Part shown: in pieces, positions 9,996 to 18,338 of the stretch
Layout: every line of letters begins with the position of its first letter
Numbering within the stretch: position 1 is the first letter of the stretch
NCBI GenBank assembly: GCA_035402645.1
Contig: DAONDQ010000016.1
Location: forward strand, 1-35,164
Direction: 5' to 3'
DNA length: 35,164 nt
Source: DAONDQ01 sp035402645
GTDB taxonomy: Bacteria > Cloacimonadota > Cloacimonadia > Cloacimonadales > DAONDQ01
Notes under the pieces: model-generated
Databases searched by the model: none
What the model was told of the DNA's origin: nothing
Seen by the model: only the letters and a program-made list of their open reading frames with translations
Made by a program: the position numbers and the translations under genes

Positions 9996-10649
9996 ATGAA
10001 ACACTTGATATTATTCCATCGACACCCTCATGAAATGAATGGGGATTTCTCTTTTGAATTACCTTCATGGCTTGGGAAGGAAGAGATTGATAAAAATCTC
10101 AAATATCACCGCTTCATTGACCGTTATAATCACCTTGCAGGAAAACTCCTGCTTAAATTATCCATGCAGCAAATAGGTTTACAAAGCGAATTGATGCATG
10201 ATATTCTCGTTACAGAACAAAAAAGACCCTACCTGCCTGTACCTTATGATTTCAACATCACACACTGCGATGATGCCATTGCAATTGCAATTGCCGAAAA
10301 CCGGAACATCGGTCTCGATATCGAAGATCTGTGTCCATTAACAATCCAGGATTTCCATCATTGTTTTACGACTTGTGAATGGAATGATATTATCACTTCG
10401 AAGAATCAGTATGAACGCTTCCTGTACTACTGGACTCGTAAGGAAGCTGTTTTAAAGGCTATTGGCTCGGGACTGCTCATCCATCCTTCAACATTTGAGG
10501 CTATACGAAACATGGTTTTAATGGATGATAAAACCTTGTATATTTATCCAATCACCATTGATAAGCGGCATATTTGCCATCTCGCGACAGAAGATTCAAA
10601 TCCGGAAATATCAATCCATGAAGTGAAAAATCTATTTGATTCTCTTTAA
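9996..10649 (+). CDS. 4'-phosphopantetheinyl transferase (Sfp type)
   Basis: The enzyme transfers the phosphopantetheine arm of CoA to carrier-protein serines, converting apo to holo PCP domains. The signature is complete: G-L-D-I-E-D at residues 106-111 (Mg-binding Asp and Glu) and W-T-R-K-E-A at 146-151 with a following lysine. The protein is 217 aa from the ATG at 9996 (MKHLILFHRH...), the usual Sfp length. A TTG at 9978 in the same frame would add six residues; neither start has a clear Shine-Dalgarno, so the start is uncertain. The gene lies 0.8 kb downstream of the NRPS on the same strand, and the NRPS with three PCP domains is the obvious client. Its stop overlaps the stop of the convergent deacetylase-like gene by four bases. 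Confidence 0.95.
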   Translation: MKHLILFHRHPHEMNGDFSFELPSWLGKEEIDKNLKYHRFIDRYNHLAGKLLLKLSMQQIGLQSELMHDILVTEQKRPYLPVPYDFNITHCDDAIAIAIAENRNIGLDIEDLCPLTIQDFHHCFTTCEWNDIITSKNQYERFLYYWTRKEAVLKAIGSGLLIHPSTFEAIRNMVLMDDKTLYIYPITIDKRHICHLATEDSNPEISIHEVKNLFDSL

Positions 10650-11494
10650 ACAGCTTCTCCATGTTTCGGCATTGCCTTTGAAATCGGGATCAATTCATAG
10701 CCCAAGCCCTTGATTTGTTTGATAAAGGATTGTATCTGCTCCAATTTTTTCTGATTATGGCAATGACCTATCACAATCACTGTTCCTGAAGTGGTACCGA
10801 TCTTCTCAACGTCCTTCACTTTCTTTGCAGTATTTTCAGGTGATGAATCGGGTACATCGAGGAATATTCTTCTCTTTGCTTCCGGGATCCCGACTGCATT
10901 CGCAGCTTCTGTAACAATTGAAGTTGGAGTGGTCGCACTATCGAGGAAAAACATATCATGCTTCTTCAATACCTTGAGGACAGCCTTCATGTCATCCATG
11001 TTGCCTGTCACAGCACTACCCATATGATTGTTCGCACCAATACAATACGGAAGTTCATCAATATAATCTTCGACACGTTTCGTAATTTCATCTGTATTCA
11101 TTGCCAGGAGAATGGCATTCTTCCCAGGATCATTCTTAGGGTAATCAAGTGGTTGCATGGGAATATGAATGATTGTTTCATGACCTGAAGCAACACCCTT
11201 CTTCATGGCTGTTTTCGAATAATCCAATCCGGGTATGATGGCAAATGATACCTTGGGATCCAATTTACAGAAGGATTCCAGTAGGGCTCCACCATTGGAA
11301 CCGAAATCATCTATCACAAGAGCTACCTTCACATTGCCCTTTGATTCCTTTGGCTGTTCAGGAGCTTTCTCTTCTTTCGGTTGAGGAGTTTGTACCTGTG
11401 TTGGGGTTTGTTTTTCTTTTTTCTTACATGATGTAACGAATAGAATGATGACGAACAGCATCATTATCACAACAACAAATTTGAGCATTTTCAT
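10646..11494 (-). CDS. Divergent polysaccharide deacetylase lipoprotein (YibQ/DUF610 family)
   Basis: The 282-aa protein has a hydrophobic N-terminus ending in lipobox FVTSC (Cys23), so it is predicted to be lipidated. A Lys/Pro/Glu/Gln-rich linker (24-55) leads to the catalytic-type domain. Family landmarks are visible: VALVIDDFG (D62, D63), HIPMQP (H110), NNHMGS (155-160) and GHCH (243-246). YibQ-family proteins have a NodB-like fold but no well-established substrate; action on cell-wall or envelope polysaccharide is inferred. The start overlaps the stop of the upstream DUF192 gene (TGAAATG) and has AAAGGA upstream, indicating translational coupling. Confidence 0.88.
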   Translation of the reverse strand: MKMLKFVVVIMMLFVIILFVTSCKKKEKQTPTQVQTPQPKEEKAPEQPKESKGNVKVALVIDDFGSNGGALLESFCKLDPKVSFAIIPGLDYSKTAMKKGVASGHETIIHIPMQPLDYPKNDPGKNAILLAMNTDEITKRVEDYIDELPYCIGANNHMGSAVTGNMDDMKAVLKVLKKHDMFFLDSATTPTSIVTEAANAVGIPEAKRRIFLDVPDSSPENTAKKVKDVEKIGTTSGTVIVIGHCHNQKKLEQIQSFIKQIKGLGYELIPISKAMPKHGEAV

Positions 11495-11495
11495 T

Positions 11496-12002
11496 TCAAT
11501 TTCCTTTATTCAATTTTATCTTATATCCGACTTCGATCTTATTGTCCCTGCAATAGCCGGCATTGACTTCCACAACATACAAGGCAGGTTTTTCGGATGA
11601 TATATTCTCTTCACTGAAGGGCTTGGCATCATAGGCAATATGAACAATTTTATCTTGATCATCGACAAATATCATATCCAAGGGCAATATGGTATCCTTC
11701 ATCCAAAAGTACTGGATTTTAGAATAATCGAAAATAAAGAGCATTCCCTGGTTTACCGCCATGGTATCTCGTGCCATCAATCCCTTTTCCCTGCTGTATT
11801 CTGTATCTGCAATCTCAATATCGATTTTTGATATCTCTTTTCCCTTTTTATCCAAAAAGGTTAATTCTCCTTGTTTTTGAAACATGGTTTTCTCATTTTC
11901 CGGATGTTTCTCAAGCGGGGGTCTGTTCAGGAAATGAAAATAACCAAATGCCAAAGCACTACAGAACAGAATGATGACAATCAGACGTATTCGTTTTTTC
12001 AT
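11496..12002 (-). CDS. DUF192 family membrane-anchored/exported protein
   Basis: The 168-aa protein (start ATG at 12002, AAGG upstream) begins with a Lys/Arg-rich stretch and one hydrophobic segment, so it is exported or anchored by an uncleaved signal. The rest matches the DUF192 fold: REKGLMAR, GMLFIFDYS, YFWMKDTILPLDMIFVD, then a C-terminal beta strand set ending near 'VGYKIKL'. The function of the family is not established. An in-frame ATG at 12032, abutting the carboxypeptidase stop, would add ten residues but has no Shine-Dalgarno. It forms a short unit with the deacetylase-like gene. Confidence 0.87.
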   Translation of the reverse strand: MKKRIRLIVIILFCSALAFGYFHFLNRPPLEKHPENEKTMFQKQGELTFLDKKGKEISKIDIEIADTEYSREKGLMARDTMAVNQGMLFIFDYSKIQYFWMKDTILPLDMIFVDDQDKIVHIAYDAKPFSEENISSEKPALYVVEVNAGYCRDNKIEVGYKIKLNKGN

Positions 12003-12032
12003 GTTACCTTGTTTCTTGAAATTCCTATTCAT

Positions 12033-14951
12033 TTATTTTAACAACACCATCTTCATCGTGGTGTGTTTTTCATTCGCGTCAAGCGTACAAAAATAAACAC
12101 CGCTGGCAACTTTATTCCCATTATTATCTCTTCCATCCCAGACTATAGAGTGAGATCCTGCTTGTTTCCTGCCATTGATCAATGTCTTTACTTCCTCACC
12201 ACGAATATTATAAATTCGAAGTCCTGTTCTTCCTTCCTTGGACAGGGTAAAAGCTATCTTTGTCTCAGGATTGAACGGATTTGGATAATTCTGCTTCAGC
12301 CCTGTAATGACTGGAACACTCACTTGTTCTTGATTTGCTACATTACTGAAGATAATGGTTTGTGGTGTTTCATTGACGAGCATATTGAATGTAATGGGAG
12401 CATCTGGACCGACATTCCCTGGGGGAGTTATAGTAAAGACGTCAACAGAACCAGAATTCATGGGCATGGATGCATATCCAAGATTGAGATTGTTTCCATT
12501 CACATAAGCAGAAATCAATATACTATCTGAATATACAGTATTAGTGATATCCCACATGCCAATATTGGTTGGAATCAATTCAGCATTCAAGGCTAAAAGA
12601 TTCTGGAATTGCTGGGCATGCAAATTGATGTTTGCACCTTCATTCGACAAACTGATTCCCGGATCGGAATAGGTCAAGCCCTGACCCGATTGAACCGGCA
12701 TCTGGTACAAATGGCCAAATATATATCTTAAGATAAGCGATGCATCTGTTGCATGAACACTCCCATCATTACTCACATCAGCCCTGGCAAGCCGATTGGG
12801 TTCCCAGGGACGTGGATCAATATTCGTGAGAGGATCCATCCCAACAGTATAATCCAGTAAAACCTGGGCATCTGCTTTTGTTATCAATCCATCATTATTC
12901 ACATCGCCCCAGATCAATAAATTCCCTTGGGAACCTGTTACTACAACATCATCAACATAGATTCCATCATATGAGTGAACTGAGAAATCAGTCACAAGAT
13001 GAAAACGAAGATAACAGGCTCCACCCGAATAATTGGACAGCGGATATGTTACATTCATCCAATCATGCGTACCTGTATAGGTTGCCAATATTACCCATGC
13101 TGTTCCATTAGAAGATGCTTCCAGATAACCATAATCATAACCAGCTTCAAGATCATATTTTACCCTGAACGAAATATAAGGCTCTGATACGCTTTGAAGA
13201 TCGAGTGGTTGACTGATTTGTGCAACTGTATTCTGATTATCGGAATATTCTGTAGTCGGTGAGTCTGTCAGTTCATGATTACCACCTGTGGTATGCAATC
13301 CCCAACTGCCGGTTAACTGCCATGAATTCACGCCATTTTCAAAGTGATCTTCAAATATCAGAGGCTGCATTACGATGATGAAGGGACTCCGGAATCCGGT
13401 ATCCAAAGCGAATATCGAATTATAGCGTATCAACCCGTTCAATGTTACTGTCATGGTATAAACGTTTTCCTGAATGTTTGGGAATTGGAAAAACCCGTTT
13501 GCATCACTTGTCGCAGCTGGAATCGTATCTGAATGCAGATCAATCACAGCTCCAGATACTGCATTGCCATCAATATCCTTCACATAGCCCTTGAAAACAA
13601 CATATCCAGCTTCTTCGAGAGTAAAATTCACCACTGCCGGGCTTCCGGTAGTCACGACAACACCTGTTTGCGTTTGTGGACGATACCCGGTTGCCGAAGC
13701 AGTGATATTATATGTCCCTGGTAACAGAATCCTGTGATAGTCACCAACATCCGGGTCGCTGACGATATCCTTCTCAATTCCATCAATATGCAGGCTGGCA
13801 AGCAGTGGTTGATCAGTGGTGTTTCTGACAATGCCCTGTATTCCCCGCTGGGCATATTCAATATAGGAAAGAAGGGATTCCTCGTTTTGTGACCAATAGG
13901 TCGGCAATGCTGAAGAATTCGGCCAATATTCATTACTTACTTCGCAGGTGATATCGAGGCAATCATGATAATAATAAGCCCAATCGATGATACTTCCGTT
14001 CACCTGGTACCATACATAGCCATTTGTGATGCCATGCGTGAATTCAATGCTGTTCCACATCGGATTGTTATGAACAGAGTATGCTTCGGAAAGATCAATA
14101 TATAGGTCATTATCCGGTGCCAATGCAGATATTTTGTCCCACGGATAATTCATGACCAATGATCCGCAATGATAATTCAAACCTAAATTCAGTGTATGCG
14201 CTGCTACAAACTGCATATGAGCAGCGATTTCCGGTTCCCTTCCCGTAACAGTATTGTTCGGATCCGTTATAAAATCTGGGAAATGACGATTCAAATCAAC
14301 ACCGTTGGCGTTTTCTCTCTGCTGCAAAACATAGCCATCGGGATTGAATAATGGATTGATCCATATCTCCGTGTTATTGACAATGTTTGCAACTCGAGGG
14401 TTTGTTGAATACTCGGATGTAAGTAACTGGATCAGACGAACTAAAAGGTCATATCCCACCACTTCATTTCCATGAATGGCTGCGTCCAATTCAACTTCAG
14501 GCTCATTTTCCTCCATAGTCACATTATCGGATATCTTCAACATGAAGATTGCCCTATTCTGGACTGATCTGCCAACCTGTACCATTTGGCAGATATCTGG
14601 ATATTGGTTTGCGATAAACAGCATATATGTGATGAGTTGCTCATAGGAATAATAGTCTCTTGTTGGATCCTTTACATCCTTGGTTGATTTCCCCGGGCTG
14701 ACAACATATTTTTTCGCTTCATCAGGTAACGCTATGATCGAATAACCCATCTCCTCCAATTGCCTGAATTGGTCTGTAGTGACCCAGGCTTGTATCATAT
14801 TACCGGAAACAGCTTCAATACTGATGTCCATGCCATTCATGATCTTCACGTCACGACGCACATTATAACTGCTGATATTCGCTGGAAATGTAGAAGCAAG
14901 CATGATTACATATAAAGTGGAAAAAACCAAAAAGAGACCCAATTTCTTCAT
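12033..14951 (-). CDS. Secreted M14 zinc carboxypeptidase with dockerin-like repeats and C-terminal sorting domain
   Basis: The reading frame stays open to 15092, but the start is best placed at 14951 (MKKLGLFLVFSTLYVIML...), with AAGGA eight bases upstream and a proper signal peptide. The upstream extension runs into the SRP RNA gene. The 972-aa protein has an M14 domain with zinc ligands HGNE (H160, E163) and a later His in 'LNYHCG', the substrate-binding 'GVDLNRHF', and a catalytic-type Glu in 'ITCEVSNEYW'. Next come carboxypeptidase-regulatory-like beta domains, a jelly-roll-like domain, two EF-hand-type dockerin segments ('GDVNNDGLITKADA', 'ADVSNDGSVHATDA'), a beta domain and a C-terminal sorting domain beginning 'NYPNPFNPETKIAF'. 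The last is typical of FCB-group secretion (type IX-like). It probably trims peptides outside the cell. Confidence 0.92.
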   Translation of the reverse strand: MKKLGLFLVFSTLYVIMLASTFPANISSYNVRRDVKIMNGMDISIEAVSGNMIQAWVTTDQFRQLEEMGYSIIALPDEAKKYVVSPGKSTKDVKDPTRDYYSYEQLITYMLFIANQYPDICQMVQVGRSVQNRAIFMLKISDNVTMEENEPEVELDAAIHGNEVVGYDLLVRLIQLLTSEYSTNPRVANIVNNTEIWINPLFNPDGYVLQQRENANGVDLNRHFPDFITDPNNTVTGREPEIAAHMQFVAAHTLNLGLNYHCGSLVMNYPWDKISALAPDNDLYIDLSEAYSVHNNPMWNSIEFTHGITNGYVWYQVNGSIIDWAYYYHDCLDITCEVSNEYWPNSSALPTYWSQNEESLLSYIEYAQRGIQGIVRNTTDQPLLASLHIDGIEKDIVSDPDVGDYHRILLPGTYNITASATGYRPQTQTGVVVTTGSPAVVNFTLEEAGYVVFKGYVKDIDGNAVSGAVIDLHSDTIPAATSDANGFFQFPNIQENVYTMTVTLNGLIRYNSIFALDTGFRSPFIIVMQPLIFEDHFENGVNSWQLTGSWGLHTTGGNHELTDSPTTEYSDNQNTVAQISQPLDLQSVSEPYISFRVKYDLEAGYDYGYLEASSNGTAWVILATYTGTHDWMNVTYPLSNYSGGACYLRFHLVTDFSVHSYDGIYVDDVVVTGSQGNLLIWGDVNNDGLITKADAQVLLDYTVGMDPLTNIDPRPWEPNRLARADVSNDGSVHATDASLILRYIFGHLYQMPVQSGQGLTYSDPGISLSNEGANINLHAQQFQNLLALNAELIPTNIGMWDITNTVYSDSILISAYVNGNNLNLGYASMPMNSGSVDVFTITPPGNVGPDAPITFNMLVNETPQTIIFSNVANQEQVSVPVITGLKQNYPNPFNPETKIAFTLSKEGRTGLRIYNIRGEEVKTLINGRKQAGSHSIVWDGRDNNGNKVASGVYFCTLDANEKHTTMKMVLLK

Positions 14952-15060
14952 CTGGTACATCCTTTGCCGTTTTTCTTCATATTTATGATTTGCAGGAATT
15001 GGCAAGGAAAATATGTGGTGGGGAAGGTTACTGGATACTTCGAAACTTGTACTACAAAAT

Positions 15061-15158
15061 GAGCCAAGTGACCAACTGCACATGACGGACACCTCTTAAT
15101 GCTGCTTCCTTCCGGATCTGACATGGTTCGTGGGCTGCCATTGCGTTGGGCTTGGCTC
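15061..15158 (-). ncRNA. ffs: Signal recognition particle RNA (4.5S, small bacterial type)
   Basis: On the minus strand the hallmark SRP Alu-less hairpin is present: GTCAGATCCGGAAGGAAGC followed by AGC, with the GGAA tetraloop (plus-strand complement near 15101-15122). The ends pair perfectly: GAGCCAAG at 15158-15151 with CTTGGCTC at 15068-15061. This defines a 98-nt RNA, the expected size for 4.5S RNA. It binds Ffh for co-translational targeting of membrane and secreted proteins. Its 3' end lies about 110 bases upstream of the carboxypeptidase start. Apparent reading frames through this region are spurious. Confidence 0.93.
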
Positions 15159-15224
15159 GTAAGTGAAGAAAAATCAGGGGTATAAGGTGTCAAGCAGAAA
15201 GTGGTATTTTACCATTGAAAATAG

Positions 15225-15345
15225 TGCACTATTGTGCAGTTATCCACAAATATGCTAATTTGAACAAATCTCATATCTTTTTGTATTACAGTACGTTACA
15301 AAGAATTGTACAATCTATTCACAAGTTATCCACAAGTTATCCACA
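15225..15345 (+). other. DnaA-box cluster (candidate replication origin or DnaA-regulated region)
   Basis: Three perfect TTATCCACA boxes lie at 15240-15248, 15326-15334 and 15337-15345, all in the same orientation and each preceded by AG. A degenerate box (CTATTCACA, two mismatches) at 15315-15323 is placed so that the last three start exactly 11 bp apart. The first box is preceded by an inverted repeat TGCAC-N4-GTGCA (15225-15238), and a perfect palindrome ATTGTACAAT sits at 15305-15314. The 75 bp between box one and the phased trio is AT-rich. The cluster fills the 214-bp gap between the protease gene and the SRP RNA. No dnaA, dnaN, parAB or rpmH is in the window. Confidence 0.6.
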
Positions 15346-15372
15346 ATCCGTAATATGGTGCTAACTGACTCA

Positions 15373-17166
15373 TTATTTAACAATTACGAGCTTTGTTCGA
15401 AGAGTCACTCCGCCGCCTGTAAGAATGGTTTCGTAGATTCCTGATGACATTCTATCCATATGGTCCAGGTATCGAAGTTCCAAGATGTATTCATTATCAA
15501 GACCTGTTTTCGGTGGAGTATGTGAAGGAATATATAACCTTTTTTCCACCATCAACTTCCCACTGATATCATAAATTCGTAATGTATAATATTCATCATT
15601 CTTAGGAACATAGATGTGCAACTGGCTCTGCGTAATATCACGAACTGGGGTTGGTGCATAATACATCTGTGTCGTCGGTTTTTTATAAAGAATCCTCACA
15701 CTATCGGGTGAACTACGATTTCCGGCTTGATCTTCTGCTTCAAGATAAAGTGTGCCATTCCCGAAAATGTGCATCACATAACTATTCCCACTGATCATTG
15801 ACGTATTATACTCTCCACCAGCGTCATAAACGAAACGTGTTCTGTAAGTCAGTTCATCAGGATCAGGAACAGTCTGCCATGTAATATACAAGTGTTCCAT
15901 TTCCTGGTGCACATTCATTATCTTTGGTTTCAATGGTGGAATGGAATCAGGACCTACAAACTCATTTAAAAAACCTGACCATGCAGTTTCAGCCCAATCC
16001 AGATAGCCGTAATGCTGCCACAAACCTCCGAAGATATAACTGACTGGTGGAAACCAGATTGTTGCGTAACCGGCAGGAATATCAATATATTCATTATTGA
16101 ATTGTTGCGGAAAAACATCCCGAAAAGCATTCTGCAGCTCAGTTGCATCATTGTACAAACCAGACAATTCAGGTAGATTCTGCCTGATCGCTTCGTCCAT
16201 AAAATCATTGAAATCAACATCAGCCTGCATGTCATTAAAATTCAGGAGTTGCTCCCTGATTTGAATGAACTGGTCTGCCTGTGGTTTCCACTTGGCTGCA
16301 AATGCATCTAATTTTTGTCTGAATTGTGGAAATTCGGAACAATCAGCATATGAACAGGACACTGGGATAGGCTGCATATCGGGATTCTGGCTTTGATAGG
16401 GATTATAGGAATCCACATACAATTGTGGGATCAAAAGAGATAGTTCTTCTGCTCCCATGTTGCTGTGCATAGCATTGAGAATATCTTTATAAGGAAATCC
16501 CGTTACCGGAACCAGGTCTTCAGAACCGATAACATAATTTGTATTCCCGTACACTTCATTCAAAACTTCAAGCGCCTGCATGCTGCAGGCGTCGAATAAT
16601 AGGATATCAGGTTTTGTGATGTCTGATATTGCATCCTTCAATTGACCATTCCAAACGCCAATCGCATCATGTGAAGTATTATCGGTACAAATCCACTTCG
16701 AATCTGCTCCCTTGTACCAACTATTCCCATGAGACCACAACACGAGCATCTTATGTGTTGCCGGGTATCTTCTGAAACCCCAGTTTGCAAAATCGACGAG
16801 ATTGTGATAATCTCCTGAATCTATTTCCCCCAAATCCTGAACAATGGGTGATGAGATATGATCGATTTGTGTATCATGCTGTATCTTGTATCTTCTCGCA
16901 CCTGGGGTCTGGCTGTATTCGCTTTCATCGATCTGAACGAAGACATTGATCCCCGAATTGATATTTGCAGCTTCCATTTCATTGATATCAGCAACGGCAT
17001 TGTCATTCAAACCGTTATCTGCCGCCATATAGACAAGTATCGTCCAATCTGCTGCTGGAAGCTTTTGAATGACCATTGAGCAAATTGCAATAATTAAAAA
17101 CAAGAGATAAAACCCCCTCTTGGGGAGGGGGTTAATTATATTTTTTACGAACCTGGTACCTGACAC
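15373..17166 (-). CDS. Secreted clostripain-family (C11) cysteine protease
   Basis: The protein has up to 597 aa. A signal peptide-like segment (PKRG then 15 hydrophobic residues, ending near KLPA at 38) precedes the C11 core: 'WTILVYMAADNGLN', catalytic His146 in LWSHGNSW, and catalytic Cys194 in LFDACSMQ. A fibronectin-like segment and a C-terminal sorting-type domain ('YAPTPVRD' ... 'LRIYDISGKL' ... ending KLVIVK) suggest export and attachment at the cell surface. The start is uncertain. The GTG at 17166 lies inside a short tandem repeat, and the next codons run through a G/C hairpin; a TTG at 17103 has GAGGGGG nine bases upstream. C11 enzymes cleave after Arg or Lys. It probably works with the nearby carboxypeptidase in protein scavenging (inference). 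Confidence 0.88.
   Translation of the reverse strand: MSGTRFVKNIINPLPKRGFYLLFLIIAICSMVIQKLPAADWTILVYMAADNGLNDNAVADINEMEAANINSGINVFVQIDESEYSQTPGARRYKIQHDTQIDHISSPIVQDLGEIDSGDYHNLVDFANWGFRRYPATHKMLVLWSHGNSWYKGADSKWICTDNTSHDAIGVWNGQLKDAISDITKPDILLFDACSMQALEVLNEVYGNTNYVIGSEDLVPVTGFPYKDILNAMHSNMGAEELSLLIPQLYVDSYNPYQSQNPDMQPIPVSCSYADCSEFPQFRQKLDAFAAKWKPQADQFIQIREQLLNFNDMQADVDFNDFMDEAIRQNLPELSGLYNDATELQNAFRDVFPQQFNNEYIDIPAGYATIWFPPVSYIFGGLWQHYGYLDWAETAWSGFLNEFVGPDSIPPLKPKIMNVHQEMEHLYITWQTVPDPDELTYRTRFVYDAGGEYNTSMISGNSYVMHIFGNGTLYLEAEDQAGNRSSPDSVRILYKKPTTQMYYAPTPVRDITQSQLHIYVPKNDEYYTLRIYDISGKLMVEKRLYIPSHTPPKTGLDNEYILELRYLDHMDRMSSGIYETILTGGGVTLRTKLVIVK
17111..17133 (-). terminator. Hairpin, probable terminator of the butyrate kinase transcript
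   Basis: A nine-base-pair stem (17111-17119 with 17125-17133; AACCCCCTC/GAGGGGGTT) has a five-base loop. On the minus strand it is followed by a TTTTAT run, and by a second T-rich stretch. It overlaps the earliest possible start of the protease gene, which weakens that start; its 3' arm could also hide the GAGGGGG Shine-Dalgarno of the alternative TTG start. Confidence 0.5.
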
Positions 17167-17182
17167 CTGTTACCTGTCACCT
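17151..17182. repeat. Tandem 7-bp repeat ACCTGNN
   Basis: Four consecutive heptamers ACCTGGT, ACCTGAC, ACCTGTT and ACCTGTC, followed by ACCT, lie directly beside the butyrate kinase stop. A two-unit remnant (ACCTGTTACCT) occurs at about 20150-20160. Confidence 0.75.
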
Positions 17183-17187
17183 TCTGC

Positions 17188-18261
17188 CTAGTATTCCATC
17201 GCTTTTTCTGTTCCCTTCAGCACACGGACTGCTCCCTGGCTGAGGGCTTCCATTTCCTTTTCTCCAGGATATGTATGGATTTTGGCAATGAAACTGACTC
17301 TATTCTCGATAAGACTTACAAGATGCTGGTTGTAAACGAGACCACCTGACATGAAAATTGCATCGACTTTACCATTTAAAACTGTGGAGCAAGCACCGAT
17401 TTCCTTAGCCACTTGGTAGCAAAGCGCTTCCTGGATCAAGGCAGCCTTCTTATCACCTTTTCCAATTCTTTCCTCCACTTCTATGCCGTTGTCAGTACCG
17501 AGGTAAGACATATATCCACCCTCTTTCGTCAGCATATTGCACATCTGTTTATGGGTATATTTCCCTGAAAAAGCCATCTCGAGCAGATCACCAATAGGCA
17601 ATGCTCCGGCTCTCTGCGGAGAGAAGGGTCCCATCCCGAGAAGAGCATTATTCACATCGACGACTCTCCCCTGCTTAATGGCAGCCACGGATATTCCTCC
17701 ACCCATATGAACACCGATCATATTGGTCTGATTAAAATCCTTGCCTAATTCAGTAGCGAGAAGACGTGCAATATAGCGGATGTTCAATGCGTGCAGAAGC
17801 GATTTTCTTTCTATTTCCTTGATACCGGAGATTCTTGCGACCTCATCGAATTCATCTACAACAACAGGATCCACGATAAAACCGGGTTTATGATATTCGG
17901 TTGCGATTGCATTCGCAATGAAAGCACCCAGGTTTGATGCATGAATACGACCCCACCTGGTCGGATCCTTCAAGTCTACCAGCATCTGCTCATTGATCTT
18001 GATCGTTCCACCGGGAACAGGTCTAACTAATCCGCCTCTACCAACTACAGCATCCAGTGTTTCAGGTTCAACATGGTTGTCCTTCATCGCCTGGATGACA
18101 AGCCCTTTACGGAATTCATACTGCTCGATAATTCCGCCATAAGGCTCGAGTTCTGCAGGATCATGCCTCAATGTTACGGTGAAAACAGGGGTTATGTCAT
18201 CATAGACCGCAATCTTCGTTGAAGTAGAACCGGGATTAATCGCTAATACACGATAATTCAT
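17188..18261 (-). CDS. buk: Butyrate kinase
   Basis: The 357-aa protein belongs to the ASKHA acetokinase/butyrate kinase family and interconverts butyryl-phosphate + ADP with butyrate + ATP. It has the phosphate-binding 'INPGSTSTK' at the N-terminus, 'GRGGLVRPVPGG', 'MIGVHMGGGISVAA' and 'FMSGGLVYN'. Its length and motifs fit butyrate kinase rather than the roughly 400-aa acetate kinase. Branched-chain acyl-phosphates are also possible substrates. The start at 18261 has GGGAGGA six bases upstream. No phosphotransbutyrylase gene is adjacent in this window, so the partner must be elsewhere. It suggests substrate-level ATP formation during amino acid or acid fermentation. Confidence 0.93.
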   Translation of the reverse strand: MNYRVLAINPGSTSTKIAVYDDITPVFTVTLRHDPAELEPYGGIIEQYEFRKGLVIQAMKDNHVEPETLDAVVGRGGLVRPVPGGTIKINEQMLVDLKDPTRWGRIHASNLGAFIANAIATEYHKPGFIVDPVVVDEFDEVARISGIKEIERKSLLHALNIRYIARLLATELGKDFNQTNMIGVHMGGGISVAAIKQGRVVDVNNALLGMGPFSPQRAGALPIGDLLEMAFSGKYTHKQMCNMLTKEGGYMSYLGTDNGIEVEERIGKGDKKAALIQEALCYQVAKEIGACSTVLNGKVDAIFMSGGLVYNQHLVSLIENRVSFIAKIHTYPGEKEMEALSQGAVRVLKGTEKAMEY

Positions 18262-18338
18262 TCAGTCCTCCCAATATTTTTTTCTGCCAACGTTTAGGAA
18301 AAATAAAAAGGGGTCAATGAAATTGTTTAGCTCACTTC

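Noticed and set aside
14952..15193. Open frames running across the SRP RNA, including the upstream extension of the carboxypeptidase
   Set aside because: The region is the SRP RNA gene, and the Shine-Dalgarno and signal peptide place the carboxypeptidase start at 14951.
15225..15345. Plasmid iteron origin as explanation of the DnaA boxes
   Set aside because: No replication initiator (Rep) gene or partition genes lie nearby and the surroundings are chromosomal housekeeping genes.
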